DNA of 41,764 nt from NCBI GenBank assembly GCA_949383255.1, contig CASJPF010000032.1:1-41764 (forward strand), given 5' to 3'. Within the stretch, counting starts at the first letter, position 1. The number at the start of each line of letters is the position of its first letter. The position numbers and the translations under genes are program-made. Under the pieces are notes generated by a model that ran no database searches, was not told where the DNA came from, and saw only the letters and a program-made list of their open reading frames with translations. The stretch comes from Lachnospiraceae bacterium (GTDB lineage: Bacteria > Bacillota > Clostridia > Lachnospirales > Lachnospiraceae). Positions 23,719 to 30,860 of this stretch are shown piece by piece.

Positions 23719-26700
23719 ATGAAGGTACTTTTTCTACATTTAAGTGATGCTCATTTGAAGGAGGACACTATGTTATCGAACCTAAATATACAAGCAATCA
23801 TTAAATCTCTTGTGAAAATAGGAGAATTCGATAAGTGTATATTGGTTTTCTCGGGGGATATAACAAAATCTGGTAAACAAAACGAATATAAGGTTGCAGA
23901 ACATTTTTTTGGAATGTTAATTAAAGGAATTAAGGATAGATATTCAACATTAAAAAATGTCCTAACATTTATTGTCCCAGGAAATCATGATATGGTTATT
24001 AAAGAACCAAAAAGGGATGTAGCAATTTTGAAGGAGTATTATAAAGATAATAAATTGGATGAACATTATTATAATGAGTTAGAGCAATTAAGTTATTTTT
24101 ATAAATTTGCAAACAGAAATAAATGCTATTGCAGGGAGAAAATTATTGATAGTAGAAGAATTCAAATTGATAATTTATCTTTTAAAATAAATCTTATTAA
24201 CTCTGCTCCTTTTTCTATTCTGGGTGGTGATAATGGTGACAAGGGTATGCATTATATACCAGAAATAGAGTTAGATAAATTGAGTTCGAATAATGGTGAG
24301 AATTTTACTATCTCTATTATCCATCATGGACCAGAGTGGTTTTCGGATAAATCAAAAGAAAATTTATACGAAAAATTGTATTCCCAATCGGATCTCATTT
24401 TTGTAGGTCATGATCATTATTCAAAAAACGAAAATACAGTTATAAATGGAAATAATAAAGTTGATATTTCAACAGGAATAGCGCTATATGGAACTAAAAA
24501 AGAGCAAGGATATAATGCAATTATATTAGATACAGAGAAAAAAAGTTTGCTAGGCTACAAATTTGTATACAATGGTTCAATTTATAAACCAATTGAAAGT
24601 CCAATATTGAATAATCAAAATGTAATTTTCAGAGGAAAAAATAAGTTTACTCATACAGAAAGCTTTGTAAGTTTTTTATCTAGTGATGTTGAACAAAGAG
24701 AAGGAGATAAATATTTAAATTATTTTGTTTTTCCTACATTAGAACTAAAGGATATCAATCAAGAATTGAAAAATTATAAAATATCAACTATAGAAGAATT
24801 TGTTCAAATTTTACCATTAAACAAAATTATTTCAATTGAAGGGGGACCAAAGGCTGGAAAAAGTATTTTAGCAAAATATTTATGTTTATATTTTGCTAAA
24901 GAATTTGTTCCGATTTATTTAGATGAGGGAATGTTTTCTTTAAATGATAATAAGAAAATACTTGTTTATGCATTAGAAAATCAATATGGGACAAATGCGG
25001 ATTATGATTTTTATTGCCAATTAGAAAATAAAAAGAAAATTTTGATTGTTGATAGAAATGATAAGGTAAAGAAGGATAGATGGGAATCCTTTTTACAATC
25101 ACATAAAAATAATTTTGGGCATATAATATTATTTGGAGGAATTGATTGGAATATAAATATAAAAGAAAGGGCACTAGAAAATTTGACAGAAAATAATTAT
25201 ATTTATTTAAAAATAAGTCCTTTTTATTATTCAAAAAGAAAAGAACTAATTACAAAAATATATAAACAAATTACCAAAGAAGATGATGTTCATGTGTCAA
25301 AGAAAATTAACAAAATAAATGAGGAAATTACCAATCAAATAAAATATTTTCAGTTGAATCCAGATTTTATTCTACAATATGTAATTTACTATATTAATTT
25401 TATTGGTATAAATACTTTAAGTGGTGGCAACGTTTTTAATAAAGTTTTCGAAGGAAATATTACGTTTAGAATTAGTAATAATACAGATAAAGAAAATGTT
25501 TCGGAGATTTTAATTGCTTTGGATTATGTTGCAAAAAAAATACATTTTAATAGGTTATATCCATTACCAATTGAAAAGTTTAAGGAAGCCATAAATGAAT
25601 ATAATGAAGATTATGACAACATTCTGAATCCTAAAAAAGTATATGACATAGCATTAAATTCAAAAATTATTAAAGAAGTTAATGAGAAATTTGCAATTGT
25701 TTTTACTGACGAAAATTATTTATCCTATTTTGTTGCATCTCATTTGAATCGAGCATTTAATGAAGGAAAATGTAAAGAAGAATTACAATATATTTTGAAT
25801 AATATTTGCTTTGGGATAAATGGAGATATAATACTTTTTTTATCTTATATTACTAGTAATACTCAAATTCTTATCCCTATTTTAGAAAATATAATAAATC
25901 ATATGAATGAATGGAGAGAGTTAGATATTGGTAACAAAAATATAGAATATTTAACAAGACCAATTAAACCAATAATTGGTAAACTTCCCAATAAAAAAGA
26001 CAAAGAAGATTTTGATAAAGAAAAGTCAGAGGCTGAGAAGGAGCTAGTTGAAAATAAAAGTGATAATATTGAAAGCTTATATTCATATGATGAAACTAAA
26101 GTAAATACTTTTGAAAATAAAATAACAAAATCGTTGAATTATTTGAACTTAGTAGCTAAAATATTACCTAATTTTAGGCAAATATTAACAAAGCAGCAAA
26201 AGGAAACAATAGTTCATATTTTATATACCTATCCTAACAAATTATTATACATAATGTTGAAAGATGTAGATGATAATTTAAATAACATAGTAAAAGAAAT
26301 TCTGAGTAATAATCCTAAAACTAAAAGGGGACTATTAATTACTCAAGATATGTTTATTAAATCACTGCAGACTCAATCAATGTGCTATATACTTGGAATT
26401 TATGACTTTATTGCTAGTACATCAGCAACAGAAAAAACTATGTTGGAACTAAATAATAAATTTGATTTTAATCAGAATATAAATTATAAACTCCAAAACA
26501 TAATGATGGAAGAAAATAGTGGATCATTTCATAGAATGGTTAGTAAGGCTGAGAAATTATTTGACGAGACTGATATAGGAATTGTAAAGCAAATGATATA
26601 TTATATTGTCAAAAAATATTTTTTAACACATGATGAGCCTATTGATAATAGTGAAATGCAACATACCATTTCTAAATTTTTTGGCGACGATAATCAAAAA

Positions 26701-26745
26701 AGGATAAAACTTATTCATGCTAAAAATAGATATACAAAAAAATAG
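23719..26745 (+). CDS. Calcineurin-like metallophosphoesterase fused to P-loop NTPase, candidate defence protein
   Basis: ATG 23719 is used because AGGAG at 23707-23711 is 7 nt upstream; ATG 23716 and an upstream TTG at 23692 are alternatives. The 1008-aa protein starts with a metallophosphoesterase domain (1-290) with all motifs: D10-x-H12, G46-D47, G88-N-H-D91, H202-H203 and G230-H-D-H233. Then comes a P-loop NTPase: Walker A G375-G-P-K-A-G-K-S382 and Walker B I-L-I-V-D445. Residues 520-1008 are helical with no motif I recognise. Phosphoesterase-NTPase fusions of this STAND-like type are known among predicted bacterial conflict proteins, where the NTPase senses invasion and the N-terminal enzyme is the effector. 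The gene is far richer in A+T than its neighbours and stands alone between mobile-element remnants and structured repeats. The exact family is not recognised. Confidence 0.85.
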   Translation: MKVLFLHLSDAHLKEDTMLSNLNIQAIIKSLVKIGEFDKCILVFSGDITKSGKQNEYKVAEHFFGMLIKGIKDRYSTLKNVLTFIVPGNHDMVIKEPKRDVAILKEYYKDNKLDEHYYNELEQLSYFYKFANRNKCYCREKIIDSRRIQIDNLSFKINLINSAPFSILGGDNGDKGMHYIPEIELDKLSSNNGENFTISIIHHGPEWFSDKSKENLYEKLYSQSDLIFVGHDHYSKNENTVINGNNKVDISTGIALYGTKKEQGYNAIILDTEKKSLLGYKFVYNGSIYKPIESPILNNQNVIFRGKNKFTHTESFVSFLSSDVEQREGDKYLNYFVFPTLELKDINQELKNYKISTIEEFVQILPLNKIISIEGGPKAGKSILAKYLCLYFAKEFVPIYLDEGMFSLNDNKKILVYALENQYGTNADYDFYCQLENKKKILIVDRNDKVKKDRWESFLQSHKNNFGHIILFGGIDWNINIKERALENLTENNYIYLKISPFYYSKRKELITKIYKQITKEDDVHVSKKINKINEEITNQIKYFQLNPDFILQYVIYYINFIGINTLSGGNVFNKVFEGNITFRISNNTDKENVSEILIALDYVAKKIHFNRLYPLPIEKFKEAINEYNEDYDNILNPKKVYDIALNSKIIKEVNEKFAIVFTDENYLSYFVASHLNRAFNEGKCKEELQYILNNICFGINGDIILFLSYITSNTQILIPILENIINHMNEWRELDIGNKNIEYLTRPIKPIIGKLPNKKDKEDFDKEKSEAEKELVENKSDNIESLYSYDETKVNTFENKITKSLNYLNLVAKILPNFRQILTKQQKETIVHILYTYPNKLLYIMLKDVDDNLNNIVKEILSNNPKTKRGLLITQDMFIKSLQTQSMCYILGIYDFIASTSATEKTMLELNNKFDFNQNINYKLQNIMMEENSGSFHRMVSKAEKLFDETDIGIVKQMIYYIVKKYFLTHDEPIDNSEMQHTISKFFGDDNQKRIKLIHAKNRYTKK

Positions 26746-26845
26746 CAATCACTATGTTGGAATTGCACCAACAGGTCATTTAGTTATATAAGATAATGAC
26801 CAACTCACATAACTCTAATACACATAAAGTGTTTATAGTGATTGC
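26745..26845. other. Compact junction-like inverted-repeat structure after the defence candidate
   Basis: GCAATCACTA (26745-26754) pairs perfectly with TAGTGATTGC (26836-26845). Inside, with no unpaired bases between helices, TGTTGG (26755-26760) pairs with CCAACA (26768-26773) and GGTCATT (26774-26780) with AATGACC (26795-26801). A weaker ACAC/GTGT stem follows. It begins at the stop codon of the large gene and has no T tract, so it is not a plain terminator. It could be a structured RNA or a DNA site for recombination. Confidence 0.55.
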
Positions 26846-26953
26846 CTATACTTAGTATATTCAGTTATAAATAAAAAATGTATAGTTTACTAATTTTTTA
26901 TAATTGGAAATATATTAGGTGTTATACTAATAAGAAAAAAGAATATTTTGCAC

Positions 26954-27015
26954 AAACATAAAATATCTCGGAACTAATTAATTCAAAGCAGTTGGTTCTG
27001 AGGTATTTTATGTTT
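26954..27015. terminator. 24-bp stem-loop, probable bidirectional terminator
   Basis: AAACATAAAATATCTCGGAA... (26954-26977) pairs with 26992-27015 over 24 positions, counting three G-U pairs, around a 14-nt loop. The outer part of each arm is A- or T-rich, so it can work for both directions: it separates the accessory gene from the convergent two-component genes. Confidence 0.55.
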
Positions 27016-27188
27016 ATATATATGATTTACCAGTCAAAAGTATCTCGATGCACAATATATGCTAATTTTATATTAAAAGCGCAATATTTAGTATGCAAAG
27101 GGACTTTTGACCGATAAACCATATATTTCTCTTTTTTATTTTGTGTCCTGAAGGGCGCATTCCGGGTCTATGAACAATAATAGACAAT
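27016..27188. other. Gap at the 3' side of the two-component operon
   Basis: No gene is supported in these 173 bp. The transporter genes that often follow such a two-component pair are absent. A short GC-richer stretch (about 27145-27170) hints at a lost neighbour but is too short to identify. Confidence 0.3.
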
Positions 27189-28205
27189 TTACTTATGTAC
27201 ACGATTTGGCAGGCATACAGAAAAACAACTGCCTTTCCCCAGCACAGAATGAACAGAGATATAACCGCCCTGTAAAGATATGATATTTCTTGCAAGATAT
27301 AATCCCAAACCTAATCCTTCCTCTTTTGATGAGGACTTTTCTCTATAAAATCTTTTGAAAATATCATTGACGTGTGCTGCTTCAATTCCTTTTCCCGTGT
27401 CTTTTATTTTAATTATAGTATACATTTCTCCAGTCTTGACGGAAATCAAAACCTTTCCATTTTCGGGAGTATATTTAATTGCGTTATCCAAAATATTCTC
27501 AATCGCTTCTGTTGTCCATTTCATATCATGGTAAACTTGAATCGCAGGTCTGCATGAAACGCAGATGTCTATCTTTTTTTGCTCTGCTTTCTGGATTACG
27601 TTATTTACAGCAATCGCTAATGTTTCAATGAGTCTACTGTTTTCCATTTGAAGTTTAATCATATCGGTTTCAAGACGGGAGGATTTGATAAGCACATTCA
27701 GTAAAAATTCTAATTTTCCTAATTGTTGTTGGATCACAGATACAAATTGTCTGGCTTCTGTATCAGAAATATTCGGGTCAGAAAACATATCACAATACAT
27801 CTGAATATTAGAAACAGGAGTCTTGATTTGGTGTGTAAGTTCAGAAATCATTTTCTGCAACTCTTTTTTTTCATGTATACACGCTGTAAGCTGATAAGAA
27901 AAAATATCCTCTACTTTCTCTAATTCCGTAATCATTTTAGAGGTCAGTGTCTCCTTGTTTTGTTGATATTTTATAGAATGCCCATGTAATATCTTTTCCG
28001 TATTACGGCACATTTCATTAGAAAAGCAGATAAATCTTTTACGGAAATAAAGATAATTTGCCCAATTTACCAGTCCAAAAGACAGGAAAATCAATACAAG
28101 TGTACTTTTTATCATTGTGCTTTCCACTTGTATCAGCACGATGGAGATACCGGCAAAAAGTAGCAGTATGTTTACAAAGATTAACAGATATTTGTGTCGT
28201 TTCAT
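27189..28205 (-). CDS. Sensor histidine kinase
   Basis: ATG 28205 directly follows the response-regulator stop (TAAATG). The 338-aa kinase has two membrane helices (residues 6-26 and 32-52) with almost no outside loop, so it resembles intramembrane-sensing kinases of the Bce type. H125 in S-E-L-T-H-Q-I-K-T-P is the phosphorylated His; the ATPase domain shows E-N-I-L-D-N-A-I-K-Y-T-P-E-N-G (N box), I-K-D-T-G-K-G-I-E (G1) and G-L-G-L-G-L-Y-L-A-R (G2). It would sense an envelope stress such as a peptide antibiotic and phosphorylate the regulator encoded upstream. The usual ABC transporter partner is not next to it. Confidence 0.93.
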   Translation of the reverse strand: MKRHKYLLIFVNILLLFAGISIVLIQVESTMIKSTLVLIFLSFGLVNWANYLYFRKRFICFSNEMCRNTEKILHGHSIKYQQNKETLTSKMITELEKVEDIFSYQLTACIHEKKELQKMISELTHQIKTPVSNIQMYCDMFSDPNISDTEARQFVSVIQQQLGKLEFLLNVLIKSSRLETDMIKLQMENSRLIETLAIAVNNVIQKAEQKKIDICVSCRPAIQVYHDMKWTTEAIENILDNAIKYTPENGKVLISVKTGEMYTIIKIKDTGKGIEAAHVNDIFKRFYREKSSSKEEGLGLGLYLARNIISLQGGYISVHSVLGKGSCFSVCLPNRVHK

Positions 28206-28880
28206 TTAGTTTTCACTCCATTTATAGCCTAATCCATAGATGGTTTTAATATAATTAAATTCATCATCCGCTATTTTATTTCGCAATCTGCTTACGTTCA
28301 AAGACAGTGTATGTTCATTTACATAATTACCTTTTCTATCCCATATTTTCTCTAACAGTAAATCTTTTGTTAAAATCTGTCCTCTGTTCTCAACAAGCAC
28401 TTGCAAAATTTCAAATTCAGTGGGGGTTAAAGCCAAGGCTTCTTTTTTACGCATGATGGTATGATTTTTGAAGTCAATGACTAAATTACCACAAAAATAG
28501 ATTTCTGCCCCACGCCCACCATAACATCGTCTTAATACTACTTGTATTTTCTCCATAACAACTTTAATGCTAAAAGGTTTCACAATATAATCATCAGCGC
28601 CTAATTGCAGTCCTTTAATCATTTCTTCTTCCAGATTATGCGCTGTTAAGAAAATAAGAGGTGTATGATATTTCGGCATTGCTTTTTGGGCAAAGTCAAA
28701 CCCATTTCCATCTGGTAAGTTTATATCAAGCAATATCAAATCAAAAGTTTCTTTTTTTAGTTTTTCTTCTGCGTCTTTTATACAATAGGCAGAAACAGGG
28801 AATAGTTCTATTTTCTGAATGTTATAGCATAAGCCGGAATTTAAGATTTCATCATCTTCGATTACTAATATCTTTTTCAT
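28206..28880 (-). CDS. OmpR-family response regulator
   Basis: ATG 28880 follows AAGGAAAGTGAG on the minus strand. The 224-aa protein has a receiver domain (E8-D9-D10, phosphorylated D52 in L-L-D-I-N-L-P, T79, K101 in V-K-P-F) and an OmpR-type winged helix (L-T-P-T-E-F-E-I-L-Q-V-L, then V-N-E-H-T-L-S-L-N-V-S-R-L-R-N-K-I and Y-G-L-G-Y-K-W). It is the DNA-binding partner of the kinase and is cotranscribed with it. Its targets are not visible in the window. Confidence 0.95.
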   Translation of the reverse strand: MKKILVIEDDEILNSGLCYNIQKIELFPVSAYCIKDAEEKLKKETFDLILLDINLPDGNGFDFAQKAMPKYHTPLIFLTAHNLEEEMIKGLQLGADDYIVKPFSIKVVMEKIQVVLRRCYGGRGAEIYFCGNLVIDFKNHTIMRKKEALALTPTEFEILQVLVENRGQILTKDLLLEKIWDRKGNYVNEHTLSLNVSRLRNKIADDEFNYIKTIYGLGYKWSEN

Positions 28881-29092
28881 TTTGATTGCTCACTTTCCTT
28901 ATTTACCCTTAATTAGCTTTTTTGCTCTTTGGCATCAGCCACATATAAGTAATTTTTAAAACTTTTGGTATTCTGTTTTTACAAGGTATCTGCACGTGCC
29001 GCTTAGAAATACCCTATTTTTCCATAGCTTTGGTGCAATACTATATTTTATAGACAATGGCACAAATTATGACGTTCATCTGGCGGAAAACA
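28881..29092. other. Intergenic region upstream of the response regulator
   Basis: About 210 bp containing the minus-strand promoter and ribosome binding site of the response-regulator gene. No gene is seen. Confidence 0.4.
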
Positions 29093-29154
29093 TTTTTCAA
29101 ACACGCCCTAGTATTCCATTCGATCAGAAATTAGAAGCGTGAACTGCCTGTCTT
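29093..29154 (+). repeat. Dispersed repeat, half-copy of the element at 41526-41720
   Basis: TTTTTCAAACACGCCCTAGT starts here and matches, in reverse orientation, the right end of the element near 41.7 kb; 34 bases (29121-29154) are identical to the complement of 41660-41693. Only one end is recognisable here; the following about 190 bp to 29345 have no gene. Confidence 0.7.
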
Positions 29155-29462
29155 TCATTATAATCGGATAGATAAAGCATATCAAGTACAGGATATGTTC
29201 TGCTTCTATCCATACTATAATGTGCATAATCATATTTTGAAATAGGGCTATAATCCCATTGATTTTAGACGATGGGTTAAAGTAGCCAAAAGTAGTAGCT
29301 TGTGTTATACTTATCATAAGAATACGGAATTCTAAAAACAGGAACAAATATTTGTTATAGTATTATATTATTTTTTGTGTGCAAATACAGAAAGAAATCA
29401 CTAATATTAAAAAATATTGGAGGATATTGAGCGATTTTCACAGAAGATATGCCAAAAGTATA

Positions 29463-29537
29463 ATGAATATCCTATATATGGAAACGGATAAAGAGCATAT
29501 TCATTATACTATGTCAATATTACAAAGAAAAAATTAG
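29463..29537 (+). pseudogene. Fragment of a second IS200/IS605-like transposase
   Basis: A 24-codon frame reads M-N-I-L-Y-M-E-T-D-K-E-H-I-H-Y-T-M-S-I-L; the M-E-T-D-K-E-H-I-H part resembles the HUH motif region of TnpA-like transposases of the type that read E-x-D-K-D-H-I-H. Sequence on both sides does not extend the match far. A small remnant at best; the rest of 29155-29646 holds nothing else recognisable. Confidence 0.35.
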
Positions 29538-29646
29538 AATTGGCAAAAGACAATAGTTACTATAGATGAATTTATAAGAAAGAATTGTGGAAAAAGAGTG
29601 GTTTTATTATTTTGAAAAAAAGCGCTGATAGAGGAGTGTGAAGGGT

Positions 29647-30651
29647 ATGGCGACACAAAAGGTGACAATTAAAGATGTGGCGCGAGAGGCAGGGGTGTCC
29701 ATCTCAACGGTATCGAATGCACTCAATGGTGTTGATGTGTTGCGTTCAGAGACAAAACAGCATATTTTGGATGTGGCAGAACGACTGAATTATGTGCCAA
29801 ATCTTAATGGAAGAAATTTAAAGTCTCAGCATACAAAGGTAATTGGTTTGTTTCTTACATCGATTAGAGGGCCTTATTATAATATTCTTGCAGATGCTGT
29901 GTATCAAGAGTGCAAAAATTATGGCTATGAGTTGAACATTTTTGTCAGTGAATGTGCGCATAATATGATGGCGAACATTCTTGGAAGACGCATGGACGGT
30001 GCGATTATTTTAAACAAAGATATTAAGGAAAAAGAGACAATTCTTTTTCAGAAGACGCAGACACCAACTATATTTTTGGATAGAGAGCTACAAGGGGAGC
30101 GAATGTCAAGTGTCGTCTTTGACTCTTATCATGAAGGGGAGATGGTTGCGCAATATTTGTTGTCGCTAGGACATCATACATTTGCGTATGTTAATGGTGC
30201 AAATGATAATTATGATAATATGAAACGTTTGCAAGGTTTTCAAACAGGATTGATGCAAGCGGGAATTTGTTTGGATAAGTCGTATATTATAGAAGGCAGA
30301 TTTGAAAAAGAAGATGCTTATAATTCCATGAAACAATTTTTACAGTTGGGTAGACCGCTGCCAGAGGCAGTATTTGCAGCGAATGATTTGAGTGCCATCG
30401 GTGCAGTGAAGGCATTGACGGACAGTGGCATACGAGTGCCGGAACAGGTGAGTGTTATCGGTTGTGATGACATCGAGATATCAAGCCTTGTAAAACCATC
30501 GCTTACCACAATGAGAACTTCTTTTGAAAAACAAGGAACACTGGCGGTCAAACATTTGATTGCGCTGATTTTAGGAGAGGAAAAAGGCTGCATTGACGTG
30601 TTGCATGGCAGGATTATTCCACGGGAATCGACATGCACGAGGAGATTTTAA
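29647..30651 (+). CDS. LacI-family transcriptional repressor
   Basis: ATG 29647 is chosen with AGGAG at 29632-29636; GTG 29638 is an alternative. Residues 5-60 are the LacI helix-turn-helix and hinge helix (V-T-I-K-D-V-A-R-E-A-G-V-S-I-S-T-V-S-N-A, N-Y-V-P-N). Residues 65-334 form the periplasmic-binding-protein-like sugar-binding core with I-G-L-F-L-T-S-I-R-G-P-Y-Y, A-A-N-D-L-S-A-I-G and V-I-G-C-D-D-I-E-I-S. It probably represses the glycosidase genes downstream until a sugar from plant xyloglucan binds. Two perfect palindromes of the LacI type lie right after the gene. Confidence 0.95.
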   Translation: MATQKVTIKDVAREAGVSISTVSNALNGVDVLRSETKQHILDVAERLNYVPNLNGRNLKSQHTKVIGLFLTSIRGPYYNILADAVYQECKNYGYELNIFVSECAHNMMANILGRRMDGAIILNKDIKEKETILFQKTQTPTIFLDRELQGERMSSVVFDSYHEGEMVAQYLLSLGHHTFAYVNGANDNYDNMKRLQGFQTGLMQAGICLDKSYIIEGRFEKEDAYNSMKQFLQLGRPLPEAVFAANDLSAIGAVKALTDSGIRVPEQVSVIGCDDIEISSLVKPSLTTMRTSFEKQGTLAVKHLIALILGEEKGCIDVLHGRIIPRESTCTRRF

Positions 30652-30712
30652 CAAATTTTATTCTGTTACTTTGAGTATTTTGTACAAAGACAAATAAAGT
30701 TAGAAAATGGGA

Positions 30713-30765
30713 TTGTAAAAACGTTTTTATTATGATATGTTAGTAAAAATAAAAACGTTTTTATT
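30713..30765 (+). promoter_or_regulatory. GH3 promoter flanked by two LacI-type operators
   Basis: A promoter TTGTAA (30713-30718), 17 bp, TATGTT (30736-30741) is overlapped at its -35 box by TAAAAACGTTTTTA (30716-30729) and followed by AATAAAAACGTTTTTATT (30748-30765). Both are perfect palindromes with the central CG typical of LacI-family operators, with centres 34 bp apart. One repressor dimer on each would block polymerase directly. Confidence 0.75.
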
Positions 30766-30860
30766 GTGCGTAGGCATACAAAGAAAATATTTTAAGAAAG
30801 TGTACAAGGATGCGTAATATGTAGGAAAATATAAAAGATAGAACTGTGAGGATAACAAAA

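Noticed and set aside
26745..26845. Integron attC site or tRNA gene
   Set aside because: The integron core-site sequences are absent, and the arm lengths and loops do not match a tRNA; no CCA-type acceptor or anticodon arm is seen.
27079..27092. GCGCAATATTTAGT shared (inverted) with 41720-41733
   Set aside because: A 14-base match in AT-rich DNA without flanking similarity; could be chance, so it is not reported as a repeat.
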